Shown: positions 55,457-64,000 of the stretch, in pieces
Position numbering within the stretch: the first letter of the stretch is position 1
How the letters are laid out: each line of letters begins with the position of its first letter
NCBI RefSeq assembly: GCF_000243215.1
Contig: NZ_JH594596.1
Location: 1,648,892-1,712,891, forward strand
Origin: Odoribacter laneus YIT 12061
GTDB taxonomy: Bacteria > Bacteroidota > Bacteroidia > Bacteroidales > Marinifilaceae
Direction of reading: 5' to 3'
DNA: 64,000 nucleotides
The notes under the pieces: generated by a model
What the model was told of the DNA's origin: nothing
The model's input: only the letters and a program-made list of their open reading frames with translations
The model's database searches: none
Program-made: the position numbers and the translations under genes

Positions 55457-56799
55457 TGCTTATGTCCGGATACAAAGTTTTTAATCGTTTCGATCATATA
55501 ATGCAGCATTTCCGGCTGCATTCCTGGATATACACCTATCCATAAGGTATTATTCATAATCAAATCCGTACAGGTCAATTCCCCGACAATCCGGTATCCC
55601 CTTCCCGTACGGCGCATTTCGTCAAAAGCCGGATGTTTTACCAAATTACCAGCAAATAAATTACGGGTCTGAATTTTTTTACTTTCCAGATAACCAGATA
55701 ACTGATTCCGGGTGAAACCCGCCCCTTCTTTTACGGTAATCAAAAATCCGAACCAACTCGGTTTTGAATTTACCTGCGGTTCAGGCAAAATCAAATCTTC
55801 TATTCCCTCCAAACCCGCTCTCAGTAAAGCCCAATTTTTTCTCCGGATCTCTACAATATCGTCTAATTTCTCCAACTGGGCACAACCGATGGCAGCCTGC
55901 ATATCTGTCACCTTCAGATTATAACCGAAATGGGAATACACATACTTATGATCATATCCCACGGGTAATTCCCCAAATTGCTTACTGAACCGATAATGAC
56001 AAGTATTATCCACCCCTCCCACACACCAGCAATCCCGTCCCCAATCCCGGAATGAATTTACAATTTTATGCAGTTGCGGATCATTCGTATAAACGGCTCC
56101 TCCTTCTCCCATTGTCATGTGGTGGGGAGGATAAAAACTACTGCTACCAATATGTCCCACAGTTCCGGTCTTCTTCCATTCCCCCTCTATAAAATAAAGG
56201 GATCCTAAGGCATCACAATTATCTTCGATTAACCACAATCCATGAGCATCACAAAATGCCTTTACCGCTCCCAAATCGAAGGGATTCCCCAGCGTGTGAG
56301 CAATCATGACAGCTTTGGTCTTAGCTGAATAAGCCTGTTCTAACTGTGTAACATCAATATTGTATTCCGGCAAAGTAACATCTACAAATACCGGTACGGC
56401 CCCAAACTGAATAATCGGAGCGACCGTCGTAGGGAAACCACAAGCGACCGTAATCACTTCATCCCCCCTGCAAATCCGCCGTTCTCCCAAAGCCGGGGAA
56501 GTTAAAGCCATAAAAGCCAACAAATTCGCAGAAGAACCGGAATTTGTCAGAGAACAATATTTCACACCCAACCATTCAGCAAAACGGGTCTCAAATTTCC
56601 GGGCCCAAGGACCTGCCGTCAACCAAAAATCCAGAGAAGAATCAACCAGATTGAGCATTTCTTCCTCATTGTAATAACGACCTCCGTAATTTACAAAAGT
56701 CTTTCCGGCTTCAAAAACCTTAGAAGGAGCATGCACCTCCGCATAATACTCCTTCACCAACTCTAATATTTGCGATTTTAACTCTTCCTTCCGAGCCAT
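55453..56799 (-). CDS. rfbH: CDP-4-keto-6-deoxyglucose 3-dehydrase (E1, RfbH/DdhC)
   Basis: A 448-residue PMP-dependent, [2Fe-2S] dehydrase that removes the C3 hydroxyl of CDP-4-keto-6-deoxyglucose. It belongs to the DegT fold but replaces the Schiff-base Lys by His in SSFYPPHHMTMGEGG (His226/227), as E1 does. The cluster cysteines match the family: Cys195 (DNCDALGS), Cys257 and Cys259 (RDCWC) and Cys267 (DNTCHYRF). It marks this operon as a 3,6-dideoxyhexose locus. The E3 reductase partner (RfbI/DdhD) is absent from the window. It lies 6 bp after the GT2 gene. Confidence 0.94.
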   Translation of the reverse strand: MARKEELKSQILELVKEYYAEVHAPSKVFEAGKTFVNYGGRYYNEEEMLNLVDSSLDFWLTAGPWARKFETRFAEWLGVKYCSLTNSGSSANLLAFMALTSPALGERRICRGDEVITVACGFPTTVAPIIQFGAVPVFVDVTLPEYNIDVTQLEQAYSAKTKAVMIAHTLGNPFDLGAVKAFCDAHGLWLIEDNCDALGSLYFIEGEWKKTGTVGHIGSSSFYPPHHMTMGEGGAVYTNDPQLHKIVNSFRDWGRDCWCVGGVDNTCHYRFSKQFGELPVGYDHKYVYSHFGYNLKVTDMQAAIGCAQLEKLDDIVEIRRKNWALLRAGLEGIEDLILPEPQVNSKPSWFGFLITVKEGAGFTRNQLSGYLESKKIQTRNLFAGNLVKHPAFDEMRRTGRGYRIVGELTCTDLIMNNTLWIGVYPGMQPEMLHYMIETIKNFVSGHKQ

Positions 56800-56805
56800 A
56801 TTATT

Positions 56806-57636
56806 TTATTTAAATCCTTTCTCTTCTTTACAGGAGTTATTTCCTTGTTCCAAATACTGATCTATCCCGTATTGACAGCGGATCAGTTTATTTTCATTAT
56901 TCCGGTTATAGATACTCTCGTTAACACTCATATCGTGTTTGGTACTGTGTTCATTATGATAGATATGGTACTCTATCGCCTTGAATTTAATAAATCGCCT
57001 CTGAATACCATAGCGGTTCAAACGGGCCGGAAGATCAAAATCCTCAAATCCGTATCCCACAAAGGCTTCGTCATATCCGTTTACCGCCCACAGATCTTCT
57101 TTCCAAAAAGACATATTACATCCTCGTCCATACATCCGCCCTTTCTTATAATTGTAAAAGAAAGGAGTGAGTAAAGGACACCTCAACCCATTAATCCGAC
57201 GGCGTATCCCTTTGGAAAAAAAAGAAAGTTTGTATTCTCCTGCTTTTTCAAAATCAGCCGATACCCCCTCTTTCAACTTCACCCGGCCTCCCGATAAAAA
57301 ATAACCTTTCCGGGCTTCCTTCATATGATCTTCTATAAAACGAGGATGCATAATGATATCCCCATCAATCTGTATGATATACTCCCCCTCACACACGGCA
57401 AAAGCCCTGTTCCGGATTTTTCCCGCCCGGAAACCTTTATCTTCTTGCCATACATGCTTGAGCTTACAAGGGAATTGCTCCCGCATCTCATCAATCAATG
57501 CTTGGGTAGAAGGCCGGGAACCGTCATCCGCTACCACTACATCCAAAGGCAGTTGTGTCTGCTTTAAAACACTTTTCAAAGATAACCGGAGGGCTGATTC
57601 CCAGTTATAGGTCGTTATAATTAAGCTAACTTTCAT
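56806..57636 (-). CDS. glycosyltransferase family 2 protein
   Basis: A 276-residue GT-A enzyme starting VSLIITTYNWESALRLSLKS. Further motifs are VVADDGSR, WQEDKGFRAGKIRN, IDGDIIMHPRF (DxD) and the GT2 C-terminal galactosyltransferase-like GYGFEDFDLPARL. It is the first gene of the minus-strand operon; the 258-bp gap upstream (57637-57894) shows no clear consensus promoter. Function: transfer of one sugar of the surface glycan; specificity unknown. Confidence 0.86.
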   Translation of the reverse strand: MKVSLIITTYNWESALRLSLKSVLKQTQLPLDVVVADDGSRPSTQALIDEMREQFPCKLKHVWQEDKGFRAGKIRNRAFAVCEGEYIIQIDGDIIMHPRFIEDHMKEARKGYFLSGGRVKLKEGVSADFEKAGEYKLSFFSKGIRRRINGLRCPLLTPFFYNYKKGRMYGRGCNMSFWKEDLWAVNGYDEAFVGYGFEDFDLPARLNRYGIQRRFIKFKAIEYHIYHNEHSTKHDMSVNESIYNRNNENKLIRCQYGIDQYLEQGNNSCKEEKGFK

Positions 57637-57812
57637 GTATAGAATGAGTTTTTCAAATTACCCGGAACAATCCTTCTCTCTTTCCGGCTAATTATTTTAT
57701 TTTTAGCAAAATAAACATATTCCACCTAATAATACAAATTCGAGATGAACAATATGAAAAATACCTGTGAAATATAAAACAGACTACCTCTCCCTTAAAT
57801 AAGATATTTTAA

Positions 57813-57882
57813 TAAAAAAGAAAAATCAGAAGTTCTTTTCCGAACATCAGTTTTTATTTTTTAACCGTAACTTTCTGATTTT
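57813..57882 (-). terminator. terminator of thyA
   Basis: On the minus strand AAAATCAGAAAGTT (57869-57882) pairs with AACTTCTGATTTT (57822-57834), with one bulged A, and a T-rich tract follows. The 34-nt loop itself can fold. It begins 12 bp past the thyA stop. Confidence 0.7.
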
Positions 57883-57894
57883 ATTTCGTTATCC

Positions 57895-58689
57895 TTAGAC
57901 AGATATATCTCCTTTAATATGGGGATGAGGATTATAATTACTCAACTGAAAATCTTCATACCGAAAACCAAAAATATCTTTTACCTCAGGATTCAGATGC
58001 ATCTGAGGTAACTCCCGCGGTTCCCGGGTCAGTTGCAACTTCACCTGTTCGATATGATTTAAATAAATATGGGTATCTCCCAAGGTATGTATAAACTCCC
58101 CGGGCTGCAACCCGCAAACCTGCGCCATCATCAGTGTCAGTAAAGCATAGGAAGCAATATTAAAAGGGACTCCCAGGAAAGTATCAGCACTTCGTTGATA
58201 GAGCTGACAGGATAATTTACCGTCTACAACATAAAACTGAAACAAAGCATGACAGGGCGCCAAAGCCATATTTTCAATATCCCCGGCATTCCAGGCACTT
58301 ACAATCAGGCGTCTGGAATCAGGCGTATTCCGGATATCCCGCACCACCTGGGCAATCTGATCCAAATGAGTACCGTCCGGACGAGGCCAACTCCTCCACT
58401 GATAACCATAAATATGCCCCAGATCCCCTTTTTCATCCGCCCATTCATCCCAAATCCGCACACCGTGTTCCTGCAGATAATGCACGTTCGTATCTCCCTG
58501 CAAAAACCATAACAATTCATATAGGATCGACTTTAAATGCAATTTTTTAGTCGTCAATAAAGGAAATCCTTTTTGCAGATCAAAACGCATTTGATGACCG
58601 AAAATACTGATTGTTCCCGTTCCGGTCCGGTCTGTTTTCTGTGCCCCTTCGGCAAGAATTTTATCCAATAATTCCAAATACTGCTTCAT
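57895..58689 (-). CDS. thyA: thymidylate synthase
   Basis: A 264-residue ThyA, exactly the length of the E. coli enzyme. It methylates dUMP to dTMP with methylene-THF, producing DHF that FolA recycles. [11 protein letters not shown], the WFLQGDTN and YGYQWRSW motifs, the active-site nucleophile Cys146 in [10 protein letters not shown] and the NIASYALLT region are all intact. folA lies 12 kb away. Transcribed alone, with a terminator behind it. Confidence 0.97.
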   Translation of the reverse strand: MKQYLELLDKILAEGAQKTDRTGTGTISIFGHQMRFDLQKGFPLLTTKKLHLKSILYELLWFLQGDTNVHYLQEHGVRIWDEWADEKGDLGHIYGYQWRSWPRPDGTHLDQIAQVVRDIRNTPDSRRLIVSAWNAGDIENMALAPCHALFQFYVVDGKLSCQLYQRSADTFLGVPFNIASYALLTLMMAQVCGLQPGEFIHTLGDTHIYLNHIEQVKLQLTREPRELPQMHLNPEVKDIFGFRYEDFQLSNYNPHPHIKGDISV

Positions 58690-58837
58690 GATAATCTATC
58701 CTAAATGTTAAAGCATTAATGCCCCAAAGGCCAGGTTATAAAGATAAGTCCTCCGACTCATTTAATAATTTTGTAAACTCCTTGATTTCAGCTTATCACA
58801 TTCCTGAAATATATAACTAATTTTGATGTTGTATTCC

Positions 58838-59470
58838 TTATTTTTTTCGGATCAACATCAGGCCATGCCGGACGGGCAGGATCACTTTTTCCACCCGTTC
58901 ATCCGCTGCAACCCGCTCATTAAAATCCAGGATTCCCTTCGTCTGCGCATCCCGGGCTTCTTTTACTACCTTTCCTTCCCACAATACATCATCCGCTATA
59001 ATAATCCCTCCCGGACGCAATTTATCAAATACCAGACGATAATAATCGGAATACTGTCTTTTGTCTGCATCGATAAACACGACGTCAAATTGCTCCTCCA
59101 AGGTCGGTATTACCGTACAGGCATCTCCCAATAAGAAACAGATTTTTTCTCCTAAACCGCTTTTCTCTATATAAGCCCGAGTAAAATCTTCTATTTCATC
59201 GTTGATGTCAATCGTATATAATTTTCCCCCTTCCGGCAAAGCCAAAGCCATAGAAATAGCAGCATATCCGGTATAAGTGCCGATTTCCAACACCCGTTTT
59301 GCTCCCGTCATCCGACAAATCAATTTCAGAAATTGTCCTTGCATATTACCGGACAGCATTCTTGGACGCATAACCTGTAAATGAGTTGCCCTCCTCAATT
59401 CAGCCAAAACAGCCGGCTCCGGTTCTGAATGAGCCATCATATATTCTTCCAATTCTGCATTCCACTCCAT
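58838..59470 (-). CDS. O-methyltransferase, class I AdoMet-dependent
   Basis: A 210-residue enzyme of the caffeoyl-CoA/catechol O-methyltransferase-like family. ATG 59470 is chosen because a GGAAAG ribosome-binding site lies just before it, and the longer frame to 59737 overlaps the peptidase gene with unconserved sequence. Motifs: VLEIGTYTGYAAISMA (AdoMet loop), YTIDIN, DVVFIDADKRQY (metal/substrate) and GGIIIADDVLW. The substrate is unknown. It follows the M16 gene by 70 bp and is likely co-transcribed. Confidence 0.88.
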   Translation of the reverse strand: MEWNAELEEYMMAHSEPEPAVLAELRRATHLQVMRPRMLSGNMQGQFLKLICRMTGAKRVLEIGTYTGYAAISMALALPEGGKLYTIDINDEIEDFTRAYIEKSGLGEKICFLLGDACTVIPTLEEQFDVVFIDADKRQYSDYYRLVFDKLRPGGIIIADDVLWEGKVVKEARDAQTKGILDFNERVAADERVEKVILPVRHGLMLIRKK

Positions 59471-59540
59471 AAGCTTTCCAAAATTCTGTTCTCTTCTCCG
59501 GTTTCCCTTTCGACAAACATTAGCAGCAATAAAACCGGTT

Positions 59541-60758
59541 TTATTTATACACCAACACTGATTGGCGACCCGTATCCAATATTTCTGCTGCGACCTGCTG
59601 CAAACTCCCTGCATCAATCTCTTCAATCTTTTTACAAAGACACTCAATACTTTCCACTTTATCGTATACCAGAAAACTCTTCCCAATGGAGAGCATGGTA
59701 TTTTCATAATTTTCAGCCGACAAGGTAAGTTGTCCAATAGCCTGCGTCTTTGCCTTCCTCAGTTGTACTAATCCCAAGGGTTCACTATAAAGCATCTCCA
59801 TCTCCCGCCGGCATAGTTTCAGACATTTTTCCAAATCCGCCGCATCACAACCAAAATAAACGGTAAAAATACCCGTGTCCGAATAGGGAGTATAAGAAGC
59901 TTCTATGTTGTAGACCAATCCATGCTTTTCCCGAAGATTCAGATTCAATCGGGAATTCATCCCACTTCCACCCAAAATATCTACCAATACAGACAAAAGC
60001 AAACGTTTCTCCTCCCGGTAATCGTAAGCAATGTTCCCCAATATACAGTAATTCTGAAAGGTCCCTTTGACTACCTCTTTTTGCTGAGGAATGTAAATTT
60101 CAGGACAATGCCGGCCAAAAGGTACGGTTTCCCCGGATAATCCTCCGAAATATTTCTCAACGAACCGGATCAACTTGGAAAAATCAATATCCCCGACCGA
60201 ACTGATCACCATACGCTGGGGAACATAGTTCCGGTGTACAAAATTAAAAATCTGTTCCCGGGTTAAATTCCGTACGCTCTCTTCATTCCCTAATATATTA
60301 CGTCCGATTGGCTCTCCTTTATAAACCAGTTCTTCAAAATCATCAAAAATCAATTCCCCGGGAGAATCCTTGTAAGAGTTAATCTCGTCAATGACAACTT
60401 CCTTTTCCTTCTCTATTTCTTTTTCCGGAAAAACCGAATCAAAAACAATATCGGCAAACAATTCCAAAGCCCGTTCATAATCTTTGGGCAGAAAAGAAGC
60501 ATATATACAGGTATCTTCCTTCGTCGTATAGGCATTTAACTCTCCTCCCACATCTTCCATACGGCTCAAAATGTGATAAGCTTTCCTCTTCGTCGTACCT
60601 TTAAAAATCACGTGTTCAATAAAGTGAGCAATCCCCACTTCATCTTCCCTTTCATCCCGACTCCCTGCATTTATAATTAAACCACAATAAGCTGCTTTAT
60701 TCGGTACATGTTCATGAATGACCTTCAGCCCGTTTTTCAATATATAAGTCTGATACAT
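59541..60758 (-). CDS. M16 family zinc metallopeptidase
   Basis: A 405-residue single-chain M16 (insulinase/processing-peptidase) protein. The inverted zinc motif HFIEH (45-49) and a distal Glu in the ELFADIVFDSVFPEKEIEKE region (about 117-125) form the active site. A second, inactive M16 half follows (about 180-400). There is no signal peptide, so it is probably cytosolic. It processes oligopeptides or precursor peptides in other systems; no precursor gene is seen here. Confidence 0.9.
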   Translation of the reverse strand: MYQTYILKNGLKVIHEHVPNKAAYCGLIINAGSRDEREDEVGIAHFIEHVIFKGTTKRKAYHILSRMEDVGGELNAYTTKEDTCIYASFLPKDYERALELFADIVFDSVFPEKEIEKEKEVVIDEINSYKDSPGELIFDDFEELVYKGEPIGRNILGNEESVRNLTREQIFNFVHRNYVPQRMVISSVGDIDFSKLIRFVEKYFGGLSGETVPFGRHCPEIYIPQQKEVVKGTFQNYCILGNIAYDYREEKRLLLSVLVDILGGSGMNSRLNLNLREKHGLVYNIEASYTPYSDTGIFTVYFGCDAADLEKCLKLCRREMEMLYSEPLGLVQLRKAKTQAIGQLTLSAENYENTMLSIGKSFLVYDKVESIECLCKKIEEIDAGSLQQVAAEILDTGRQSVLVYK

Positions 60759-60963
60759 TATCGACGTTCTCCCTCTTCTATTAGCTCACAAAAGTAGGAA
60801 AAAAATCGGGATTTCCGGAATTGTTTAAAAGTTCGGATATATAAAAGTTTTCTTATAAAAATGACCGAAAGATAAAGAAGTTATCCCTATGGACGTTCGG
60901 AACGGATCGGTGACTTTTAAGTTTGAGGAACAAAACCGCTCTGTTTCCGATTTAAATAGAAAA

Positions 60964-60994
60964 TTACACATTAGGGCACGTCCCTAATGTGTAA
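60964..60994. terminator. hairpin, candidate minus-strand terminator
   Basis: A perfect 13-bp stem, TTACACATTAGGG / CCCTAATGTGTAA, with a 5-nt loop. On the minus strand it is followed by TTTTC, consistent with terminating transcription that leaves tig; the T run is short. Confidence 0.6.
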
Positions 60995-61093
60995 ATTCTT
61001 GTATTTGAGACCGAAGTTTTGTCCCGAATAAAAGACCTAGCGGGAGGAAAGCAACATTTTATCGGGAAATAGTATTGTTAAAAATGCACCTAA

Positions 61094-61125
61094 AAAAAGC
61101 TGATGAAAAATTTCACCAGCTTTTT
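61094..61125. terminator. bidirectional hairpin terminator after tig
   Basis: The stem AAAAAGCTG / CAGCTTTTT extends inward by five pairs (TGAAA/TTTCA) after one mismatch. A run on the left, T run on the right, so it can work in both directions. It is 89 bp past the tig stop. Confidence 0.75.
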
Positions 61126-61213
61126 GAATATGATACTCAAACGGAAGTCCCTTCTTCAGGAAGATCCGTTTGCCGCTTTCGGCTTTAAACTTGTGGGTAC
61201 GGCCAAAATTGTT

Positions 61214-62566
61214 TTATTTTTGAAATAACTTTTCAAAATCAGCCATAGCAATAGGCTGCTCTTCCAATTTTACATTTTCCTTTATCACTGCAAAGATCTT
61301 ATTGTCCACAGCTCTCTCATAAAGATGCTGCCGTTGCTTTTCATCTTCCAGCAGTTTTACAGCAAATCCGTCCAATTGCTCGTTCGTCAGTCCATACAAA
61401 CCATATTGCTGTAATTGGGCAGCAGCAACTTCCCGGCCTACGGCCTTCAAATCATCCGCTTCTACTTTCAACTCGTACTCTTTAATCAAAGCATTTTTAA
61501 TCACCTGCCATTTGAATTCATCCCGGTAACCTTCAAAATCCTTCTCTACATCCTCTGCTTTCATTTCTTTATTTACGGCCACGATCCATCTCTTCAAAAA
61601 TGCTTCCGGTAACACCACTTCCTCGTTCTTCTTCAATAATTTTTCACGGGCATCTATCGTAAAACGGTATTCAGAATGTCCCTGTAATTGTTTTTCAATA
61701 TCACCTTTTACACGGGCACGGAATTCTGCTACATCCTTTACAGCATCTTTGCCATAAACCTTATCAAATAAATCCTGGTTTACTTCTGCATCTACATAAC
61801 GTTTGATCTCGTTCACGATAAAGCAAAAATCAGGATTGGCTTTTTCCGCTTCCTCTTTAGAAACACCTAACATAGAAGCGTAATCCGTTTTATTCGGGAA
61901 TGATTTAGCTGCATTAAATTTTACTTCTTGCCCTACCTTAGCACCTTTGAATGCATTTACAGCTTCTTCGTCTTTTATGTGCATAACGGATAAGGATGCC
62001 TCAGCATTGTTCACCCCCCCCTCTTTCACACTGCCATCAGCATTTAATTCAATCAGTTCTCCCTTAACGTATTCCGTTCCTTCAACTTCGTCCACCGGAA
62101 CCATTTCCCCATTGTTCTTACACATGTTCTCGATTTGCTTATCGATCATCTCATCGTCCACCGTAATCAAATAATAAGGTACTTTTTCCCGCTTACTCAA
62201 CTTCACGTTCACCTCGGGAGAAAGAGCAATGTCATAAGCAAACTCAAAATTCTCATCGTTTAAATCCAGTTCTTTTTGTTCGGTCTCGCTTGGTAGCGGT
62301 TCTCCCAGAATTTGAAGATCATTTTCTTTTATATAATTGTTAAGCGCTTCTCCCAACACCTTGTTTATTTCTTCCACCAACACAGCCTTACCGTAAATCT
62401 TTTTCACAATTCCCATGGGGGTTTTCCCTTTGCGGAATCCGTCAATAACCACTTTCTTCTGATAATCTTTCAGTACATTCTCTACGCGACTTGCGTAATC
62501 TTCTTTACCTAACTGAATCTTAATAATGGCATTAAGATCATCGTTCTGGGTTTTTGTTATGTTCAT
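61214..62566 (-). CDS. tig: trigger factor
   Basis: A 450-residue ribosome-associated chaperone. The ribosome-binding loop GFRKGKTP is at 43-50. The middle PPIase/FKBP-like region (about 150-250) is not typical, as often in Bacteroidetes, and proline isomerase activity cannot be assumed. The helical C-terminal substrate-binding domain follows (about 250-450). The leader upstream of the ATG contains a 9-bp tandem repeat. Hairpins follow the gene. Confidence 0.92.
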   Translation of the reverse strand: MNITKTQNDDLNAIIKIQLGKEDYASRVENVLKDYQKKVVIDGFRKGKTPMGIVKKIYGKAVLVEEINKVLGEALNNYIKENDLQILGEPLPSETEQKELDLNDENFEFAYDIALSPEVNVKLSKREKVPYYLITVDDEMIDKQIENMCKNNGEMVPVDEVEGTEYVKGELIELNADGSVKEGGVNNAEASLSVMHIKDEEAVNAFKGAKVGQEVKFNAAKSFPNKTDYASMLGVSKEEAEKANPDFCFIVNEIKRYVDAEVNQDLFDKVYGKDAVKDVAEFRARVKGDIEKQLQGHSEYRFTIDAREKLLKKNEEVVLPEAFLKRWIVAVNKEMKAEDVEKDFEGYRDEFKWQVIKNALIKEYELKVEADDLKAVGREVAAAQLQQYGLYGLTNEQLDGFAVKLLEDEKQRQHLYERAVDNKIFAVIKENVKLEEQPIAMADFEKLFQK

Positions 62567-62578
62567 GCTATCGTTTTT

Positions 62579-62617
62579 GTTACAACAGTCGCAACAGTTA
62601 CAACGGTCACAACAGTT
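62579..62617. repeat. 9-bp tandem repeat in the tig leader
   Basis: Four 9-bp units, GTTACAACA, GTCGCAACA, GTTACAACG and GTCACAACA, plus GTT, lie 12 bp upstream of the tig ATG (plus-strand reading). They would be transcribed in the 5' UTR. No known regulatory family recognised. Confidence 0.75.
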
Positions 62618-62651
62618 TTAATTATACAATATATTTCGATTTCTCTAACCT

Positions 62652-62680
62652 AAAAAAGCCACCTAGAAGAAGGCGGCTTT
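62652..62680 (-). terminator. rho-independent terminator of tRNA-Leu
   Basis: On the minus strand AAAGCCGCC pairs with GGTGGCTTT (one G-T pair) around an 8-nt loop, followed by a T6 tract (62652-62657). It ends the single-gene tRNA transcript before tig. Confidence 0.85.
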
Positions 62681-62688
62681 CCATTTTG

Positions 62689-62770
62689 TACGGGCGAAGG
62701 GACTCGAACCCCCACGTCTTTCGACACTAGATCCTAAGTCTAGTGCGTCTACCAATTTCGCCACGCCCGC
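62689..62770 (-). tRNA. tRNA-Leu (anticodon TAG)
   Basis: A class II tRNA with long variable arm. The acceptor stem is GCGGGCG/CGCCCGT (G1-U72). The anticodon stem ACTAGA/TCTAGT encloses loop CTTAGGA, giving anticodon TAG, which reads CUA. The D-arm has the AATTGGTAGACGC pattern of leucine tRNAs and the T-loop is TTCGAGT. The 3' CCA is not encoded, unlike the tRNA-Glu of this window. Confidence 0.95.
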
Positions 62771-62874
62771 TTACAATTTCAGCGCTGCAAAAATAGCCTA
62801 TTTTTTTAAACCTCCAAAATATTTATGAATTAAGATTTTAGATTTGTGAATTAAAAAATACACATTCCCTCATC

Positions 62875-63606
62875 TTATTTTTTCTTCCTCAATTCAAAAT
62901 TTTTACCCAGGTAAACCCGCCTTACTTCAGGATCGGCAGCCAGATGCTCGGCCGTTCCGGACTCCAATATCCGGCCATCGTATAAAAGATAGGCCCGGTC
63001 CGTAATGGAAAGCGTTTCCTGTACATTGTGATCGGTAATCAGAATACCAATATTCTTATCTTTCAGTTTCTGTACAATACCTTGTATATCTTCCACGGCA
63101 ATGGGATCTACCCCCGCAAAGGGTTCGTCCAACAAGATAAATTTCGGACGGATAGACAAAGCACGGGCAATTTCCGTACGCCGCCGCTCTCCTCCGGACA
63201 ACTGTATCCCCAAACTTTTACGGATATGCTGTAAACCGAACTCATCCAACATCTCTTCCAGACGGTCTTTTTGTTCGTCCTTCGGCATCTTTGTCATTTC
63301 TAATACCGCCTTAATATTATCTTCCACACTCAACCTGCGGAATACAGAGGCTTCTTGCGCCAGGTATCCGACTCCTAACTGAGCCCTCCTATACACCGGC
63401 TCTTTTGTAATCTCCCGGTCATCCAAGAAAATCCGGCCTCCGTTCGGAGTAATCAAGCCCACGATCATGTAAAAAGAGGTCGTTTTCCCCGCCCCATTCG
63501 GTCCTAACAACCCTACAATTTCTCCTTGTTCCACTTGTAAAGAAACCCCCTTTACTACCGTACGGCTTTTATATTTTTTTACCAGATCCTCTGCTCTCAG
63601 TATCAT
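62875..63606 (-). CDS. lptB: LPS export ABC transporter ATP-binding protein LptB
   Basis: A 243-residue ABC ATPase that powers LPS extraction with LptFG. Walker [10 protein letters not shown] (about 34-42), Q-loop with YLAQEAS, signature LSGGERRR and Walker [14 protein letters not shown] are intact; the SFYMIVGLI and [15 protein letters not shown] phrases are the LptB form. The usual partners lptFG and lptA/C are not in the window. The upstream gene on this strand encodes a DUF5686 protein. Confidence 0.93.
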   Translation of the reverse strand: MILRAEDLVKKYKSRTVVKGVSLQVEQGEIVGLLGPNGAGKTTSFYMIVGLITPNGGRIFLDDREITKEPVYRRAQLGVGYLAQEASVFRRLSVEDNIKAVLEMTKMPKDEQKDRLEEMLDEFGLQHIRKSLGIQLSGGERRRTEIARALSIRPKFILLDEPFAGVDPIAVEDIQGIVQKLKDKNIGILITDHNVQETLSITDRAYLLYDGRILESGTAEHLAADPEVRRVYLGKNFELRKKK

Positions 63607-63699
63607 AAATTCCTATTTTGGTGTACAAAGATAGGCAAAAGTTAAGAGTTAACAAATACTTCCAAAGCCTATTCTACACGTAAAGTTATTTGGTTCCGA

Positions 63700-64000
63700 T
63701 CAGAAATTCAGGTTTATACTGAAATTGACCGCGAAATTTTGTACTTTTTGTCCGGGTACACTATGCCGGTGACTCAAACGCCAGATAGCATCTACCCGTA
63801 ATATCCTAAATATATTTTCAATGCCCACGCCTGCTTCAAAGTACGGCTTGGAAACAGACGACATCCCTTCCGGAAAAAGCAAAATAGCCCGCGTATCTTC
63901 CAAACTACCGTTATTTTTCTTCTCCAATGTTCCAATCAAAGCTTTGAATATAAATACCTCTCTCCACTTCAATCTTTTCATCAGAGGAATTTTTCCCAAG
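63700..64000 (-). CDS. DUF5686 family outer-membrane protein, C-terminal part only
   Basis: The frame is open to the window edge, so the N-terminus is missing. The 99 visible residues are the C-terminal end of a beta-barrel: PYFEAGVGIENIFRILRVDA, WRLSHRH and the final NFAVNFSINLNF with terminal Phe fit DUF5686/carboxypeptidase-regulatory-like outer-membrane proteins. It lies upstream of lptB, with 93 bp between. Confidence 0.7.
   Translation of the reverse strand, partial: LGKIPLMKRLKWREVFIFKALIGTLEKKNNGSLEDTRAILLFPEGMSSVSKPYFEAGVGIENIFRILRVDAIWRLSHRHSVPGQKVQNFAVNFSINLNF

Larger units (their letters stand above)
60759..61213. other. 455-bp intergenic region rich in hairpins
   Basis: No gene seen. 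It holds the hairpins at 60964-60994 and 61094-61125 listed separately, a further stem CAAACGGA/TCCGTTTG (61138-61145/61166-61173) and a small GCCG-CTTT-CGGC hairpin followed by TTT (61173-61187). It forms the 3' flank of tig and the 5' flank of the M16 gene. Confidence 0.6.

Noticed and set aside
59471-59737. 89-residue N-terminal extension of the O-methyltransferase frame
   Set aside because: It overlaps the M16 peptidase gene; ATG 59470 has a GGAAAG ribosome-binding site and starts the conserved domain.
1-64000. CRISPR array, prophage, insertion sequence or integrase
   Set aside because: No regularly spaced repeats, transposase, integrase or phage structural gene was found.

Overview
The window looks like chromosome of a Bacteroidales bacterium. 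The evidence is sigma-ABfr-type promoters (TAnnTTTG at -7, sometimes TTTG at -33), lineage-typical families (DUF5683, DUF4954, DUF1573, DUF5606, DUF4254, Wzi, GH92, DUF5686), the order parA-parB-DUF5683-mltD, and the order yajC-ybbR-coaE. The genus cannot be fixed from sequence alone; Odoribacter or Butyricimonas-like is a guess. No plasmid, phage, CRISPR or rRNA operon was seen.

Layout. 1-6.3 kb: poxB, a stand-alone tRNA-Glu, and the minus-strand segregation/cell-wall operon parA-parB-DUF5683-mltD. 6.5-10.7 kb: AlkD-like glycosylase, Uup-type ABC-F ATPase, tilS. 10.9-19.8 kb: a four-gene efflux operon (outer-membrane factor, lipoprotein adaptor, two different RND permeases). 20.0-22.1 kb: DUF4954 protein. 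22.1-25.5 kb: an AT-rich accessory islet with a 5'-damaged DUF4062-like gene, an AlbA_2/GHKL-type regulator and about 930 bp of decayed DNA with an inverted repeat. 25.5-35.9 kb: housekeeping genes (divergent IMP dehydrogenase, meaB, a queA family member, AMP nucleosidase, DUF1573, yajC, ybbR, coaE, TerB-DnaJ protein, DUF5606, tRNA methyltransferase). 36.2-39.6 kb: ROK kinase and GH92 mannosidase.

39.7-57.6 kb is mostly surface-glycan biosynthesis, in four blocks: (a) an IspD/TarI cytidylyltransferase coupled to a Wzi outer-membrane protein; (b) aminotransferase, LicC-like nucleotidyltransferase, LicD and a GT4; (c) after folA, DUF4254, GT9, a Kdo-kinase-like protein, UDP-galactopyranose mutase and a Galf-transferase-like protein; (d) a convergent minus-strand operon encoding rfbH, rfbF, rfbG, a 3,5-epimerase, an SDR and two GT2s, i.e. 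a CDP-3,6-dideoxyhexose pathway. Together these predict a surface glycan with galactofuranose, a 3,6-dideoxy sugar and possibly a phospho-substituent. 57.9-64 kb is minus-strand housekeeping: thyA, O-methyltransferase, M16 peptidase, tig, tRNA-Leu, lptB and the C-terminus of a DUF5686 protein.

The most interesting parts are the aminotransferase/LicC/LicD cassette, the dideoxyhexose locus without a visible E3 reductase, the decayed islet at 22-25.5 kb, and a short orphan transcription unit with a strong terminator near 36.05 kb.
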